DNA of 64,000 nt from CALESS01 sp041741455 (GCA_041741455.1 JBGSJZ010000112.1:1-64000); one strand, 5' to 3'; shown: positions 1-8,740, numbered from the stretch's first letter. Numbers and translations are program-made. Notes: a model not told the origin generated them from the sequence alone.

Positions 1-1
1 C

Positions 2-2650
2 AACGATCCGCCGGTCATCACCGAAGGCGCCTCCACCTCCATCACTATGTCCGAGGATGGTTCTCCGACCGCTTTCAGCCTGACCTTGCACGCCACGGAT
101 GGGGATAGCGCCACCCTTACCTGGAGCATCTCAACTCCAGCATCCAACGGTACAGCCACTGCTTCCGGCACCGGTCTTTCCATGGCCATCGGTTACACTC
201 CGACTGCCAACTACTTCGGACCCGACAGCTTTGTCGTCCAGGTCTCGGACGGCAGCGGTGGGACAGACACCATCACAGTCAATGTAACGATCGAATCGGT
301 TTCAGATGCGCCAGTCATCACCGAGGGTGCTTCCACCAGCGTCACCATGTCCGAGGAAGGTTCTCCAACCGCCTTCAGCCTGACCCTGCATGCCACAGAT
401 GCGGATAGCGCCACTCTCACCTGGAGCATCTCAACTCCAGCCTCACACGGTACAGCCACCGCCTCCGGCACCGGTCTTTCCATGGTCATCGGTTACACTC
501 CGACTGCCAACTACTTCGGACCCGACAGCTTTGTCGTCCAGGTCTCAGATGGCAGCCTGACGGATACGATCACTGTCAACGTTACGATCAATAATGTCAA
601 TGATCCGCCGGTCATCACCGAAGGTTCAACGGTGAGTGTCACCATGTCCATGAATGGGGTTCCAAATCCATTCGCACTCACCTTACATGCCACGGATGTG
701 GACATTACAGACACCCTGACCTGGAGCATCAGCAGCCCGGCCTCGCACGGCACAGCCACGGCCAGCGGTACCGGCACTTCCAAGGATATTGGCTATACCC
801 CCAATCTAAATTACACCGGTACGGATAGCTTCGTTGTACGGGTGGCGGATGGCAATGGCGGTACAGATACGATCACCGTCAATGTCACCATCTCACTCGT
901 CACCCATACCATCTCCGGCACGGTTGGGGTGGCAGGCGCCTCGGTCGCCTTTACTGGCGGCAGCCCGGTTACCTCCGGTGTCGGTGGGGCCTATTCCATC
1001 ACAGTTCCATACAACTGGAGCGGGACAGTAACCCCCACTTTGATCGGGTACACCTTCGTTCCCACCAGCCGCTCGTATACAAATGTTCAAGTTGATCAGA
1101 CCAATCAGAATTACACGCCCACCCAGATTGAATACACGCTGACGATTGTTTCTGCCCATGGCACCGTGACCAAATCACCCAATCAGGCTACCTACCATTA
1201 CGGTGACCTGGTGCAATTGACTGCCTCACCCGCCCTTGGCTATACTTTCGTCGGCTGGAGTGGGAGCATCAGCGGTACAGCCAACCCGATCACGTTGACC
1301 ATCACCGGCAATATGTCCGTCACCGCCAACTATACCCAGGATGAGTACACCCTGACGGTGATCAGCGCCCATGGTACCGTAACCAGGGTGCCGAACCAGG
1401 TTACCTATCATTACGGCGATACAGTTCAGCTCACGGCTGCAGCTGATCCGGGTTGGACTTTTGCCAACTGGAGTGGCGGCGCCACCGGTACGGCCAACCC
1501 GGTCTCAGTGACCATCACAGCTAATACCACCGTCACCGCCAACTACACCCAGAACGAATACACCCTGACGGTTGTCAGTGCCCATGGTACAGTGGCCAAG
1601 GATCCCAATCAGAGCACTTACCACTACGGCGACGTCGTCCAATTGACCGCAACCCCGGACCCAGGCTGGCTCTTGACCAGCTGGACCGGCGGTGTCACCG
1701 GTACGACCAACCCAATTTCGGTCACCATCCAGGGCAACACCACCGTCACTGCCAATTACACCCAGGCTCAGTACACTCTGACGGTCATCAGCGCCCAAGG
1801 TACAGTGACGAAGAATCCAGATCAGGTCACTTACCTTTACGGGGATACGGTGCAACTCACGGCTGCGGCTGACCTCGGCTGGACCTTCGCCAGTTGGAGC
1901 GGTGGCGCCACCGGTACAGCCAACCCGGTCTCGGTGACTATCACAGCTAATACCACCGTCACCGCCAACTACACCCAAAACGAGTACACCCTGACGGTGA
2001 TCAGCGCGCATGGTACCGTAGCCAAAGATCCCAACCAGGCCACCTACCATTATGGGGATGTGGTGCAACTCACCGCAACCCCTGATCTGGGGTGGAACTT
2101 CGCTAGTTGGAGCGGTGATGCCACTGGCAGTGTAAATCCAGTCTCGGTAACCATCATAGGCAACATGTCTGTTACCGCCAATTACACCCAGGGTCAATAC
2201 ACCCTGACAATTGTCAGCGAACACGGCAACGTTGTCAAAGCCCCGGACCAGGCATTCTATACTTACGGCGACGAGGTCGTGCTGACTGCAACCGCTGCTC
2301 CGGGCTGGACCTTCGCCAACTGGAGCGGAGCTGCCACCGGCACCCTCAACCCAGTAACCATCACCATCACGGGTGACACGACAGTTACCGCCAACTACAC
2401 CCAAGATGAGTACACACTGACGGTTATCAGCGAGCACGGCACAGTGACACTGCTTCCCGACCAGCCAACCTATCACTACGGGGATATTGTCGAAGTGACG
2501 GTTGCTCCGGAATCCGGCTGGTACTTCCTCGGTTGGAGTGGTGACGCAACTGGCCTGGCCAATCCGCTTTCACTGACGATCAGTGGCGACATGACCATCA
2601 CAGCCAATTATGGACAATTCTTGATGTTCATGCCAATCATCACCCGCTAG
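2..2650 (+). CDS. Giant secreted cadherin-like/InlB-repeat protein, 5' end outside window
   Basis: The reading frame is open from the first bases, so the N terminus lies upstream; 882 residues are visible. Three cadherin-like/tandem beta-sandwich repeats of 99-100 residues come first, recognisable by the recurring VITEG start and YTPTANYFG motif (period 300 then 297 bases from position 14). A carboxypeptidase-regulatory-like domain (about residues 290-375) follows. Then come seven InlB-B (Listeria-Bacteroides) repeats of exactly 71 residues, each starting YTLT and ending TANYTQ. The protein ends with FMPIITR, a tail shared with three other exported proteins here. It has no catalytic motif and is probably a cell-surface adhesin or scaffold; this role is inferred from domain types. 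A strong hairpin terminator follows 22 bases after the stop. Confidence 0.85.
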   Translation, partial: NDPPVITEGASTSITMSEDGSPTAFSLTLHATDGDSATLTWSISTPASNGTATASGTGLSMAIGYTPTANYFGPDSFVVQVSDGSGGTDTITVNVTIESVSDAPVITEGASTSVTMSEEGSPTAFSLTLHATDADSATLTWSISTPASHGTATASGTGLSMVIGYTPTANYFGPDSFVVQVSDGSLTDTITVNVTINNVNDPPVITEGSTVSVTMSMNGVPNPFALTLHATDVDITDTLTWSISSPASHGTATASGTGTSKDIGYTPNLNYTGTDSFVVRVADGNGGTDTITVNVTISLVTHTISGTVGVAGASVAFTGGSPVTSGVGGAYSITVPYNWSGTVTPTLIGYTFVPTSRSYTNVQVDQTNQNYTPTQIEYTLTIVSAHGTVTKSPNQATYHYGDLVQLTASPALGYTFVGWSGSISGTANPITLTITGNMSVTANYTQDEYTLTVISAHGTVTRVPNQVTYHYGDTVQLTAAADPGWTFANWSGGATGTANPVSVTITANTTVTANYTQNEYTLTVVSAHGTVAKDPNQSTYHYGDVVQLTATPDPGWLLTSWTGGVTGTTNPISVTIQGNTTVTANYTQAQYTLTVISAQGTVTKNPDQVTYLYGDTVQLTAAADLGWTFASWSGGATGTANPVSVTITANTTVTANYTQNEYTLTVISAHGTVAKDPNQATYHYGDVVQLTATPDLGWNFASWSGDATGSVNPVSVTIIGNMSVTANYTQGQYTLTIVSEHGNVVKAPDQAFYTYGDEVVLTATAAPGWTFANWSGAATGTLNPVTITITGDTTVTANYTQDEYTLTVISEHGTVTLLPDQPTYHYGDIVEVTVAPESGWYFLGWSGDATGLANPLSLTISGDMTITANYGQFLMFMPIITR
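1130..2620 (+). repeat. Seven tandem 213-bp coding repeats (InlB-B type)
   Basis: Repeat units begin at 1130, 1343, 1556 and so on, with a constant period of 213 bases (71 codons). Units differ by scattered substitutions and keep the reading frame. The regular period and high similarity suggest recent expansion, and such arrays often vary in copy number between strains. Confidence 0.85.
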
Positions 2651-2671
2651 CCTTCACAGGAACAAAAAAAT

Positions 2672-2704
2672 CAAACAGCCCCCTGGCACTCAGGGGGCTG
2701 TTTG
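2672..2704. terminator. Rho-independent terminator of the repeat protein gene
   Basis: A perfect 14-bp stem (CAAACAGCCCCCTG pairing with its complement at 2691-2704) encloses a 5-nt loop. It lies 22 bases after the stop at 2650. A run of seven A lies just upstream, so the T-tract is on the minus strand; on the plus strand only the TTTG inside the stem follows. Confidence 0.7.
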
Positions 2705-2759
2705 CAAAACCGGTATATTTTCTGGTAAACTACTGCACAACCAATGTAAAGGTGTGTTT

Positions 2760-3173
2760 ATGAAAACCTTCCGTTTTTTTGCCGCCCTGTTGATCGCCTT
2801 CAGCCTGTTGGGAATCCGTTTTTCAACCACCCTGGCAGTACCCCCCATGCCATCCAGTTTTTATGGCACCGTCCTGGTGAATGGAGTCAACGTTCAGGAA
2901 AATTTTCCCATCTCAGCCTGGATTAATGGTGTTCAGTATGCAGTCAACTACACGGTGTTGTATGGTGGGGAATCGGTGTACTCGATCAGCGTGCCCGGGG
3001 ATGATCTCTCCACAACAGGAATTATTGAAGGGGGTACTCATGGACAAACCATCGTCTTCAAAATAGACCAATTATCTGCCCTCCAAACAGGAACCTGGCA
3101 AAGTGGTTTGAACCTCGAACTCAATCTTACTGCGGTTGGATACAGGATTTTTCTACCCCTGATCGGGAGATAG
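2760..3173 (+). CDS. Small secreted protein with C-terminal FLPLIGR tail
   Basis: 137 residues. The ATG at 2760 is preceded by AAAGGTG at a good distance; a GTG two codons earlier is the alternative. Residues 1-27 form a signal peptide (MKTFRFF, then a hydrophobic stretch, ending near TTLAVPP). The mature part is about 110 residues, predicted beta-rich, with no cysteine and no motif I recognise. It ends in FLPLIGR, nearly the same ending as the large repeat protein just upstream. Function unknown; it is an exported protein. Its place next to another tailed protein suggests the same export or anchoring route. Confidence 0.75.
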   Translation: MKTFRFFAALLIAFSLLGIRFSTTLAVPPMPSSFYGTVLVNGVNVQENFPISAWINGVQYAVNYTVLYGGESVYSISVPGDDLSTTGIIEGGTHGQTIVFKIDQLSALQTGTWQSGLNLELNLTAVGYRIFLPLIGR

Positions 3174-3216
3174 CCGAAAAGTAAAAGCTTCCACCTTTCC
3201 CATCCTTTCGCTAAAT

Positions 3217-3249
3217 AAAATCAAGGCACCCAAAAGATGCCTTGATTTT
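3217..3249. terminator. Bidirectional terminator between convergent genes
   Basis: A 12-bp stem, AAAATCAAGGCA pairing with TGCCTTGATTTT, with a 9-nt loop. It is flanked by A and T runs, so it can serve both the secreted-protein gene on the plus strand and the kinase gene on the minus strand. Confidence 0.8.
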
Positions 3250-3268
3250 TTCTTCGAGCGGTAAACCT

Positions 3269-4135
3269 TCACCGGTCCAAGATCTCTTCCACCTCAGCTG
3301 CCGTACCCCTCCACGGACCGGGCGTTTCCTGCTTGAGGGAGGTGATCACCCCTGCCCAGTCCACTGCGGTTTGCGGGTCGTGATCCAGGCGTTTGGCCAG
3401 GTAGCTGCAGAAGCAGGTATCGCCGCGGCCAGTGCGCCCTTCGAGTGAGCGCGGATTGAATGGCGCTTGATAAAACTTCCTGCCTGCGTAGGCCATCACC
3501 CCGGAAGATTGGGTTAGCACGATCTCCTTCGGTCCCATATGCAAGAGTGCAACCGCGGCCTTGCGCGGGTTATCCAGCCCGGTCAAGTATTCGGCTTCGG
3601 CCCGGTCCACCTTGAGATAAGTGATGGACTTCAAACCCTCGGTCATGTCCGCCCAGGGCTGGAAGAGCAGATCATCCCCCACAATCACCCGCACAAAACC
3701 TTGAATATCCATCGCCACCGGGGCGCGCTGCGCCATGGCCTGCAGGAAGGGCAAGTCCACCTCTCCGGCAAAGAGCGGGGACAGGATGATCAAACGAGCA
3801 TTTATATCAGGGATCTGTTCCACAGCATACATGCCGCCAAAGCCGATCGGCTTGCAGATGCGGCGCTCCATGTCTTTTGAATCATAATAATTGGCAATCC
3901 CGGAGGTGCCCTCCGCCGGGGTCGCAAACACTTCCACACCTTCAGCACGGATTTCGTCCAGCCGGTGAAAATCTGACGTGTGCAGACGGGTAACCACCGC
4001 CACCTTCAAACCCAACCGACGAATGACCACGCTGCCAAAGTAGACCCCGCTGCCGGACATGACCTGCTCGACCCCGTCCACGATAATCTTATCCTTGGCG
4101 AAGTTGCCAATCATTAAGACATCGAAATCAGGCAT
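3269..4135 (-). CDS. PfkB-family carbohydrate kinase
   Basis: 288 residues. The PfkB (ribokinase) fold is shown by the N-terminal DVLMIGNFAKD strand, the GSGVYFGSVVIRRLG sugar-binding region, and the C-terminal ATP signature GRTGRGDTCFCSYL, whose GRGD carries the catalytic aspartate. I chose the ATG at 4135, with GGGGGAAG upstream; it overlaps the stop of the ABC ATPase gene by 8 bases, indicating translational coupling. An earlier start at 4186 would run deep into that gene. Family members phosphorylate sugars, nucleosides or polyols; the exact substrate cannot be read from sequence. Its coupling to an importer suggests that it phosphorylates the imported compound or a product of it. Confidence 0.85.
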   Translation of the reverse strand: MPDFDVLMIGNFAKDKIIVDGVEQVMSGSGVYFGSVVIRRLGLKVAVVTRLHTSDFHRLDEIRAEGVEVFATPAEGTSGIANYYDSKDMERRICKPIGFGGMYAVEQIPDINARLIILSPLFAGEVDLPFLQAMAQRAPVAMDIQGFVRVIVGDDLLFQPWADMTEGLKSITYLKVDRAEAEYLTGLDNPRKAAVALLHMGPKEIVLTQSSGVMAYAGRKFYQAPFNPRSLEGRTGRGDTCFCSYLAKRLDHDPQTAVDWAGVITSLKQETPGPWRGTAAEVEEILDR

Positions 4136-5219
4136 TCGATCCGGCTTCCCCCGGCAATACCTGGATACAATCCTCTGCAAAACCAACGGTCACAGTCTCG
4201 CCCTCGGGGTACAGCTCCGTCACCGAAGGGTCAACCTCCAATCCGGTGATCAACTGGCCGGACACTTCAACGTCGTATTCCATTACATCTCCCAGATAGA
4301 CTGCCCGGCGCACAATGCCTGTGAACAGACCCCCTGTGCGGTCGACATGCACCATCTCCGGTCGGACAATCAGGGTGACCACCTGAGCAGGATGAAAACT
4401 ACGCTTGACATTGGAAAGAACCAGTGTCTTGCCCAGCGCATGCACCGTCAGGCGTTGATCATTTTGCTTCTCAACAGTTCCCTGGACAAAGTTGGCACGG
4501 CCGATGAAATTCGCCACAAACCGGCTTTGCGGAAGACGATAGATCTCGACCGGGCTGCCGATTTGCTCGATCAAACCCTCATTCATCACGACAATCTTAT
4601 CGGAAAGGGTCATGGCTTCGATCTGGTCATGGGTCACGTAGACACTGGTGATGTTCAAGCGCTTCTGAATGCGCCGGATTTCCGTGCGCATCTCTTCCCG
4701 TAACTTGGCATCCAGGTTGGAGAGCGGCTCATCCATCAGCAATACCTTGGGTTCCATTACCAGGGCCCTGGCCAGGGCCACCCGTTGCTGCTGGCCGCCG
4801 GAAAGCTGACCCGGCGCCCGGTCGCCAAAACCTTCCAGGTGCACCAGGTCCAGCACCCCATTCACCTTTTCCTTGATGATTTTTTTGTCCAGCTTTTTGA
4901 CATTCAACCCATAAGCAATATTCTCAAAGACCGTCAGGTGCGGGAAGATGGCATAGGATTGGAAAACCATCGACATATCCCGCTTGTGTGTCGGCAACGA
5001 GTTGATCTCCTGCCCATCCAGGATGATATTACCTGCCGTTGGGAATTCAAAACCGGCGATCATGCGCAGAGTGGTGGTCTTGCCGCAGCCAGACGGGCCG
5101 AGCAGCGTGACCAGTTCACCCTTTTGAATCACCAGGTTAACATCGTTGACAGCGGTCACTTCCGCCACGTTGCCGCGTGGTGGAAATACCTTGGTGATAT
5201 TTTTCAATTCAAGATACAT
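4128..5219 (-). CDS. ABC importer ATP-binding protein (FbpC/PotA type)
   Basis: 363 residues. Walker A GPSGCGKTT, Q-loop, signature LSGGQQQR, Walker B VLLMDEPLSN and the switch histidine (VTHDQ) are all present, followed by a C-terminal TOBE regulatory domain (about 280-355) typical of the ferric/polyamine/sugar-phosphate importer ATPases. It powers import through the fused permease encoded 20 bases upstream. Product names for this family often say iron(III), but sequence alone does not distinguish the substrate. The gene sits last but one in a four-gene minus-strand operon. Confidence 0.92.
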   Translation of the reverse strand: MYLELKNITKVFPPRGNVAEVTAVNDVNLVIQKGELVTLLGPSGCGKTTTLRMIAGFEFPTAGNIILDGQEINSLPTHKRDMSMVFQSYAIFPHLTVFENIAYGLNVKKLDKKIIKEKVNGVLDLVHLEGFGDRAPGQLSGGQQQRVALARALVMEPKVLLMDEPLSNLDAKLREEMRTEIRRIQKRLNITSVYVTHDQIEAMTLSDKIVVMNEGLIEQIGSPVEIYRLPQSRFVANFIGRANFVQGTVEKQNDQRLTVHALGKTLVLSNVKRSFHPAQVVTLIVRPEMVHVDRTGGLFTGIVRRAVYLGDVMEYDVEVSGQLITGLEVDPSVTELYPEGETVTVGFAEDCIQVLPGEAGSNA

Positions 5220-5239
5220 GCGTTTTCCCTCGCTTTCTT

Positions 5240-7507
5240 TTACATCCCCTGGCTCAGATCGACACCTTCACGCCCACGGAACAGGCGGTTGGTCACCAGA
5301 TTCAAAATAAATATGGCCAGCATGACAAAGACAATGATGACCGTAGAATAGGCTGCGGCAATGCTGACCCCGCCCTGCTCCCACTCACTCATGATGGAGG
5401 CGGTCACAATGCGCCACTTGGCGCTGACCAGGAAGATAATGGCCGAAAGGCTGGTCATATGACGAGTGAAGCTGAAAATTAACCCAGCTAACAGCGCCGG
5501 CAGAATGAGTGGTAACGTTACCTTGCGGAAGGTATACTGGGCGTCTCCACCAAGGATGTTGGAAGCTTCCTCGATGGATGGGTCAATTTGCTGCAATGAG
5601 GCAACGCCCGCCCGGACGGATGCCGGTAGGCTGCGGACAATGAAAGCCGCCATAATGATATACGCTCCACCCACCAAGGCAAACGGCATTTCCATAAATG
5701 ACAGTGCGCTCGGGATGGTCAATGCCAGAATCCCCAAAACCACGCGCGGCAGGCGTCCTTTCAGCCCTTGCAGCAATAAAACCCCGGCAAAGACCAGGAT
5801 GATTGCCAGCAGTGAGGGTGGTGGTTGAACAATGACCTTGATATGATCTGAGAATTGGAAAATGGCATTGCTCCAGAAGCCGCGCGGAATGCTGCGGCTG
5901 AGCGCCGCAATTGGCTTGGCGATGATCAATGCCCAGTTATTGCTCATCACAAACACCCCAAGAGCAACTGCAATCAATGATAATGCTGGCTTTTTTCGGA
6001 TAATGAATAACCCTACCCCAATCACCAGGTAGATGCCTCCCAATAGATAATAAATTTGGCTGGATTGCAAGTTTTTCAACAGTACGCCAGCCGCTGTGCC
6101 AAGTAAAAGAATCACCAGGCGTTCCCAGGCATTTTTGCCCACCACCAGGACAAAGAAGATCGCCAGTATAGTATAGACCGCTATCGCCAGGGAGAGCGCC
6201 GGTTTGTTGAAGGCAAGCACAAAACCGATCCCCAGGATGGTGCCGGGTACGGCTCCACCCAGGTTGGAACTAAAATCCAGGGCTTCTTTACCGCTGAAGT
6301 TCTTGCGAACCACCAACCAGGCGATCACCATACCCAGGATGGCGGCAACCGGGGTGGCTAGGGCGCTCAGGAAAGTGGTATCCAGGATGGCTTCCACGCC
6401 GCGCGTCACCGTCATGGACCAGTGCCGAAGGGTCGGAGTGAAATCCACGCCCCAGGCAGTGCTGAAGGATCCATAGATGATGGTTGCATAGAGTAAGAGG
6501 ACAAAGGCGCAGATCAAATAGGCGGTGACATTAAATCCCCAGCGGATGATCGGATCTTTTTCTGTAATTTGCGCCCCGGAGGGTTTGCCCGTCACCGAAA
6601 TGTAAGAACGCCGGTTGACATAATACCGCTGCACCATAAAGAGGATCAATGTTGGAATGATTAACACCAGTGCGAGTGCAGACGCCTTTTGATAGTCGTA
6701 TTCGCCGATGACCGCCAGGAAGATCTGGGCTGAAAGTACGGTTTTATTCCCGGCAATAAACAGTGGATTACCCAGATCCGCCAGGGATTCAACAAACAAG
6801 AGCAGGAACGATCCGGCGATTCCTGGGGTAAGCAACGGGAGCGTCACGGTAAGGAAGACGTGCAGGCGGCTGGCTCCCAGACTGGCGGCAGCCTCCTCCA
6901 TGGAAGGGTTCAGCCGTTCCAGCATGGCCTTCAGAATCAAATACGACACTGAGAAAAATGTAATCGTCTGGACGATCACCAATCCATCCAGGCCATAGAT
7001 ATCATTCGCTCCCAGCACAAAGGTGATGCCCAATAATTTCTTGGTGATCAATCCGTTTCGCCCAAATAAGAGAATCGTGCTCAATGCCAGGGCAAATGGC
7101 GGGCTGACGGTGGGTAAAAGTGCCAGCCAGTGGATAACCCGCTTGCCAGGCAGGTTGCAGCGTACCATGGCATAAGCGAAGATAAAACCGACAAGCGTGC
7201 CAAAAATCGCGGTTAACAAGCCCATCGTCATTGTGTCGGTAAACGATCGACGCAAAGCTGGGCCATAATAATCATCAAAATAACGGGTGAAATAGGTCAG
7301 GTCGAATGAGCCATCTTTGGCAAAGAATCCACCGGAGACCGTGCGAAAAATAGGGAGAATGACAAACAACAGAATAAAGATACCGGAAAGAAGCAAGCTC
7401 ATAAAAAGCACCGGATCTCGGAAAATTAAAGAGTATTCTCGAAACCGGCGGATGAGGCCAGAGAAAATTGTTTTTGGTGGAACATTCATAGGGTGAGAGG
7501 TCTGCAT
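5240..7507 (-). CDS. ABC importer permease, two fused domains, with a large insertion
   Basis: 755 residues. Two binding-protein-dependent permease domains are fused, as in FbpB/AfuB. EAA loops that contact the ATPase are visible near residues 200-230 (NPSMEEAAASLGAS) and 641-671 (DPSIEEASNILGG). Usual length is about 500-560 residues. The excess is a very hydrophobic stretch at about residues 436-608, several extra membrane segments, which splits the second permease domain between GTILGIGFVLAFN and GGAYIIMAAFIVRSLP. The ATG at 7507 has GGAGG only three bases upstream; the Met at 7489 is an alternative. It forms the membrane channel of the importer. Confidence 0.9.
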   Translation of the reverse strand: MQTSHPMNVPPKTIFSGLIRRFREYSLIFRDPVLFMSLLLSGIFILLFVILPIFRTVSGGFFAKDGSFDLTYFTRYFDDYYGPALRRSFTDTMTMGLLTAIFGTLVGFIFAYAMVRCNLPGKRVIHWLALLPTVSPPFALALSTILLFGRNGLITKKLLGITFVLGANDIYGLDGLVIVQTITFFSVSYLILKAMLERLNPSMEEAAASLGASRLHVFLTVTLPLLTPGIAGSFLLLFVESLADLGNPLFIAGNKTVLSAQIFLAVIGEYDYQKASALALVLIIPTLILFMVQRYYVNRRSYISVTGKPSGAQITEKDPIIRWGFNVTAYLICAFVLLLYATIIYGSFSTAWGVDFTPTLRHWSMTVTRGVEAILDTTFLSALATPVAAILGMVIAWLVVRKNFSGKEALDFSSNLGGAVPGTILGIGFVLAFNKPALSLAIAVYTILAIFFVLVVGKNAWERLVILLLGTAAGVLLKNLQSSQIYYLLGGIYLVIGVGLFIIRKKPALSLIAVALGVFVMSNNWALIIAKPIAALSRSIPRGFWSNAIFQFSDHIKVIVQPPPSLLAIILVFAGVLLLQGLKGRLPRVVLGILALTIPSALSFMEMPFALVGGAYIIMAAFIVRSLPASVRAGVASLQQIDPSIEEASNILGGDAQYTFRKVTLPLILPALLAGLIFSFTRHMTSLSAIIFLVSAKWRIVTASIMSEWEQGGVSIAAAYSTVIIVFVMLAIFILNLVTNRLFRGREGVDLSQGM

Positions 7508-7524
7508 GATCCTCCAATAAATGA

Positions 7525-7554
7525 GTTCTGGGCGGCAAATCTGCCGCCCAGAAC
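7525..7554 (-). promoter_or_regulatory. Intercistronic hairpin between binding-protein and permease genes
   Basis: Perfect 13-bp stem (GTTCTGGGCGGCA with its complement) and a 4-nt loop, placed 14 bases after the binding-protein stop. There is no long T-tract on the minus strand. Such hairpins after binding-protein genes commonly protect the upstream message and cause partial termination, giving more binding protein than permease. That role is inferred here. Confidence 0.6.
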
Positions 7555-7568
7555 ATTAATCAAAAACC

Positions 7569-8624
7569 TTATTGTTTCAAATTCTCGGCATTGGCGATTT
7601 CGTTGGTGAACTTCTCGACAAATGCCTTCTTGTTCGTTCCTGCCCACTGGAAGTCATAATCAATCAAATTGACTTGCAACAGTTCCGGATGGGAAAGCTC
7701 GACACCCTTGACGGTTGGGGCCTGGTAGGCAGCGAAAGTCGGTCCGAGGGCCTGGGCTTCAGGTGTAATCGCCCAATCAAACCATAACTTGGCAGCCTGC
7801 ATGTGCTTGGCGCCCTTGAGGATGCCCATGCCACCGATTTCATAGCCGGTGCCTTCCGCCGGGAAGGTTAGCTTGAGCGGCATTTTGTTGTTATCGATCT
7901 CATTGACGGTATCGTGCGAGAACACAATTGCTACTGCTGCCTCACCCTGGCCGACAAACTTAGCCGGGGCGGCGCCACTCTTGGTGTACTGCGAGATCTG
8001 GCCGGCATATTGTTTGATGTATTCCCAACCAGCTTCTTCACCGCGGATCTGTAAAATAGTGGAAATGGCGGTGTAGGAGGTGCCGGAGGATGACGGGTGG
8101 GCGACCATCACCTGGCCCTTGAATTCGGGTTTCAGCAAATCATCCCACGAGGTGGGTGCTTCGACGCCGGGGTTGGCGGCCAGCCAATCGGTGTTGGTGG
8201 CGAAACCAAGCGTGCCGACATAAATACCTACCCAGTAGTTATCGGCATCTTTGTATTTGGCTTGATCGATCAGGTTGCCGTAATTGGGAGAGTCATAGGC
8301 TTCCAACAAGCCCTCACCCTTGGCAGCCACAAAGCTGTCGATCGGGCCTCCCCACCAGATATCGAAGGTGGGATTATCCTTTTCCGCCTGGATCCGGGCC
8401 AGCGCTTCACCGGACGACATGCGGACGTAGTTGACCGTGATGCCATACTTGGCCTCAAATTCCTGCTTCATGCCCTGGCACCACTGCTCCTGCGGAGTGC
8501 AGAGAACATTTAATTCCGTGTCGGTGATCGGGGCGGCCGTCTCCTCGGCTACGGTGGTCTGGCAGCCTGTGAACAACAAGGAAGCCAGCAAGACGATGGA
8601 CATCAAAACATAAAACTTCTTCAT
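7569..8624 (-). CDS. ABC importer substrate-binding lipoprotein (FbpA/AfuA-like)
   Basis: 351 residues. A lipoprotein signal peptide ends at the lipobox LFTGC. The fold is that of family-1 binding proteins annotated as ferric or sugar-phosphate binding, with motifs FDIWWGGPIDSF (88-99), AHPSSSGTSY (176-185) and FSHD (236-239), counted from the first of two adjacent ATGs. A GAGGAGG ribosome site fits the second ATG (8624) better than the first (8627). No clear adjacent tyrosine pair of the iron-binding type stands out to me. First gene of the importer-kinase operon; as a lipoprotein it would sit on the outer face of the membrane. Confidence 0.88.
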   Translation of the reverse strand: MKKFYVLMSIVLLASLLFTGCQTTVAEETAAPITDTELNVLCTPQEQWCQGMKQEFEAKYGITVNYVRMSSGEALARIQAEKDNPTFDIWWGGPIDSFVAAKGEGLLEAYDSPNYGNLIDQAKYKDADNYWVGIYVGTLGFATNTDWLAANPGVEAPTSWDDLLKPEFKGQVMVAHPSSSGTSYTAISTILQIRGEEAGWEYIKQYAGQISQYTKSGAAPAKFVGQGEAAVAIVFSHDTVNEIDNNKMPLKLTFPAEGTGYEIGGMGILKGAKHMQAAKLWFDWAITPEAQALGPTFAAYQAPTVKGVELSHPELLQVNLIDYDFQWAGTNKKAFVEKFTNEIANAENLKQ

Positions 8625-8655
8625 CATTTCCTCCTCTGGAATGGGTGGTAATTTC

Positions 8656-8699
8656 AGGCTGAGAATGTCAGCCTCACTGCTGGGTAATATAACAGCAGT
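8656..8699 (-). promoter_or_regulatory. Two adjacent hairpins in the importer operon leader
   Basis: On the minus-strand transcript an ACTGCTG/CAGCAGT hairpin (8676-8699, 10-nt loop) is followed at once by an AGGCTGA/TCAGCCT hairpin (8656-8674, 5-nt loop). They lie between the probable promoter and the ribosome site of the binding-protein gene. They could modulate expression or message stability; no known riboswitch family is recognised. Confidence 0.5.
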
Positions 8700-8705
8700 A
8701 AAATA

Positions 8706-8740
8706 ATTATAGCAATGATTTCAAATAATCCATGTGTCAA
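8706..8740 (-). promoter_or_regulatory. Candidate promoter of the importer-kinase operon
   Basis: On the minus strand an extended -10, TGCTATAAT, occupies 8714-8706. A TTGACA lies at 8740-8735, but its spacing to the -10 (23 bp) is too long for a standard -35, so the extended -10 is the main support. The predicted leader is about 75 bases. Confidence 0.5.

Noticed and set aside
1505..2476. 323-codon open frame opposite the InlB repeats
   Set aside because: It repeats with the same 71-codon period as the true gene, so it is only its complement.
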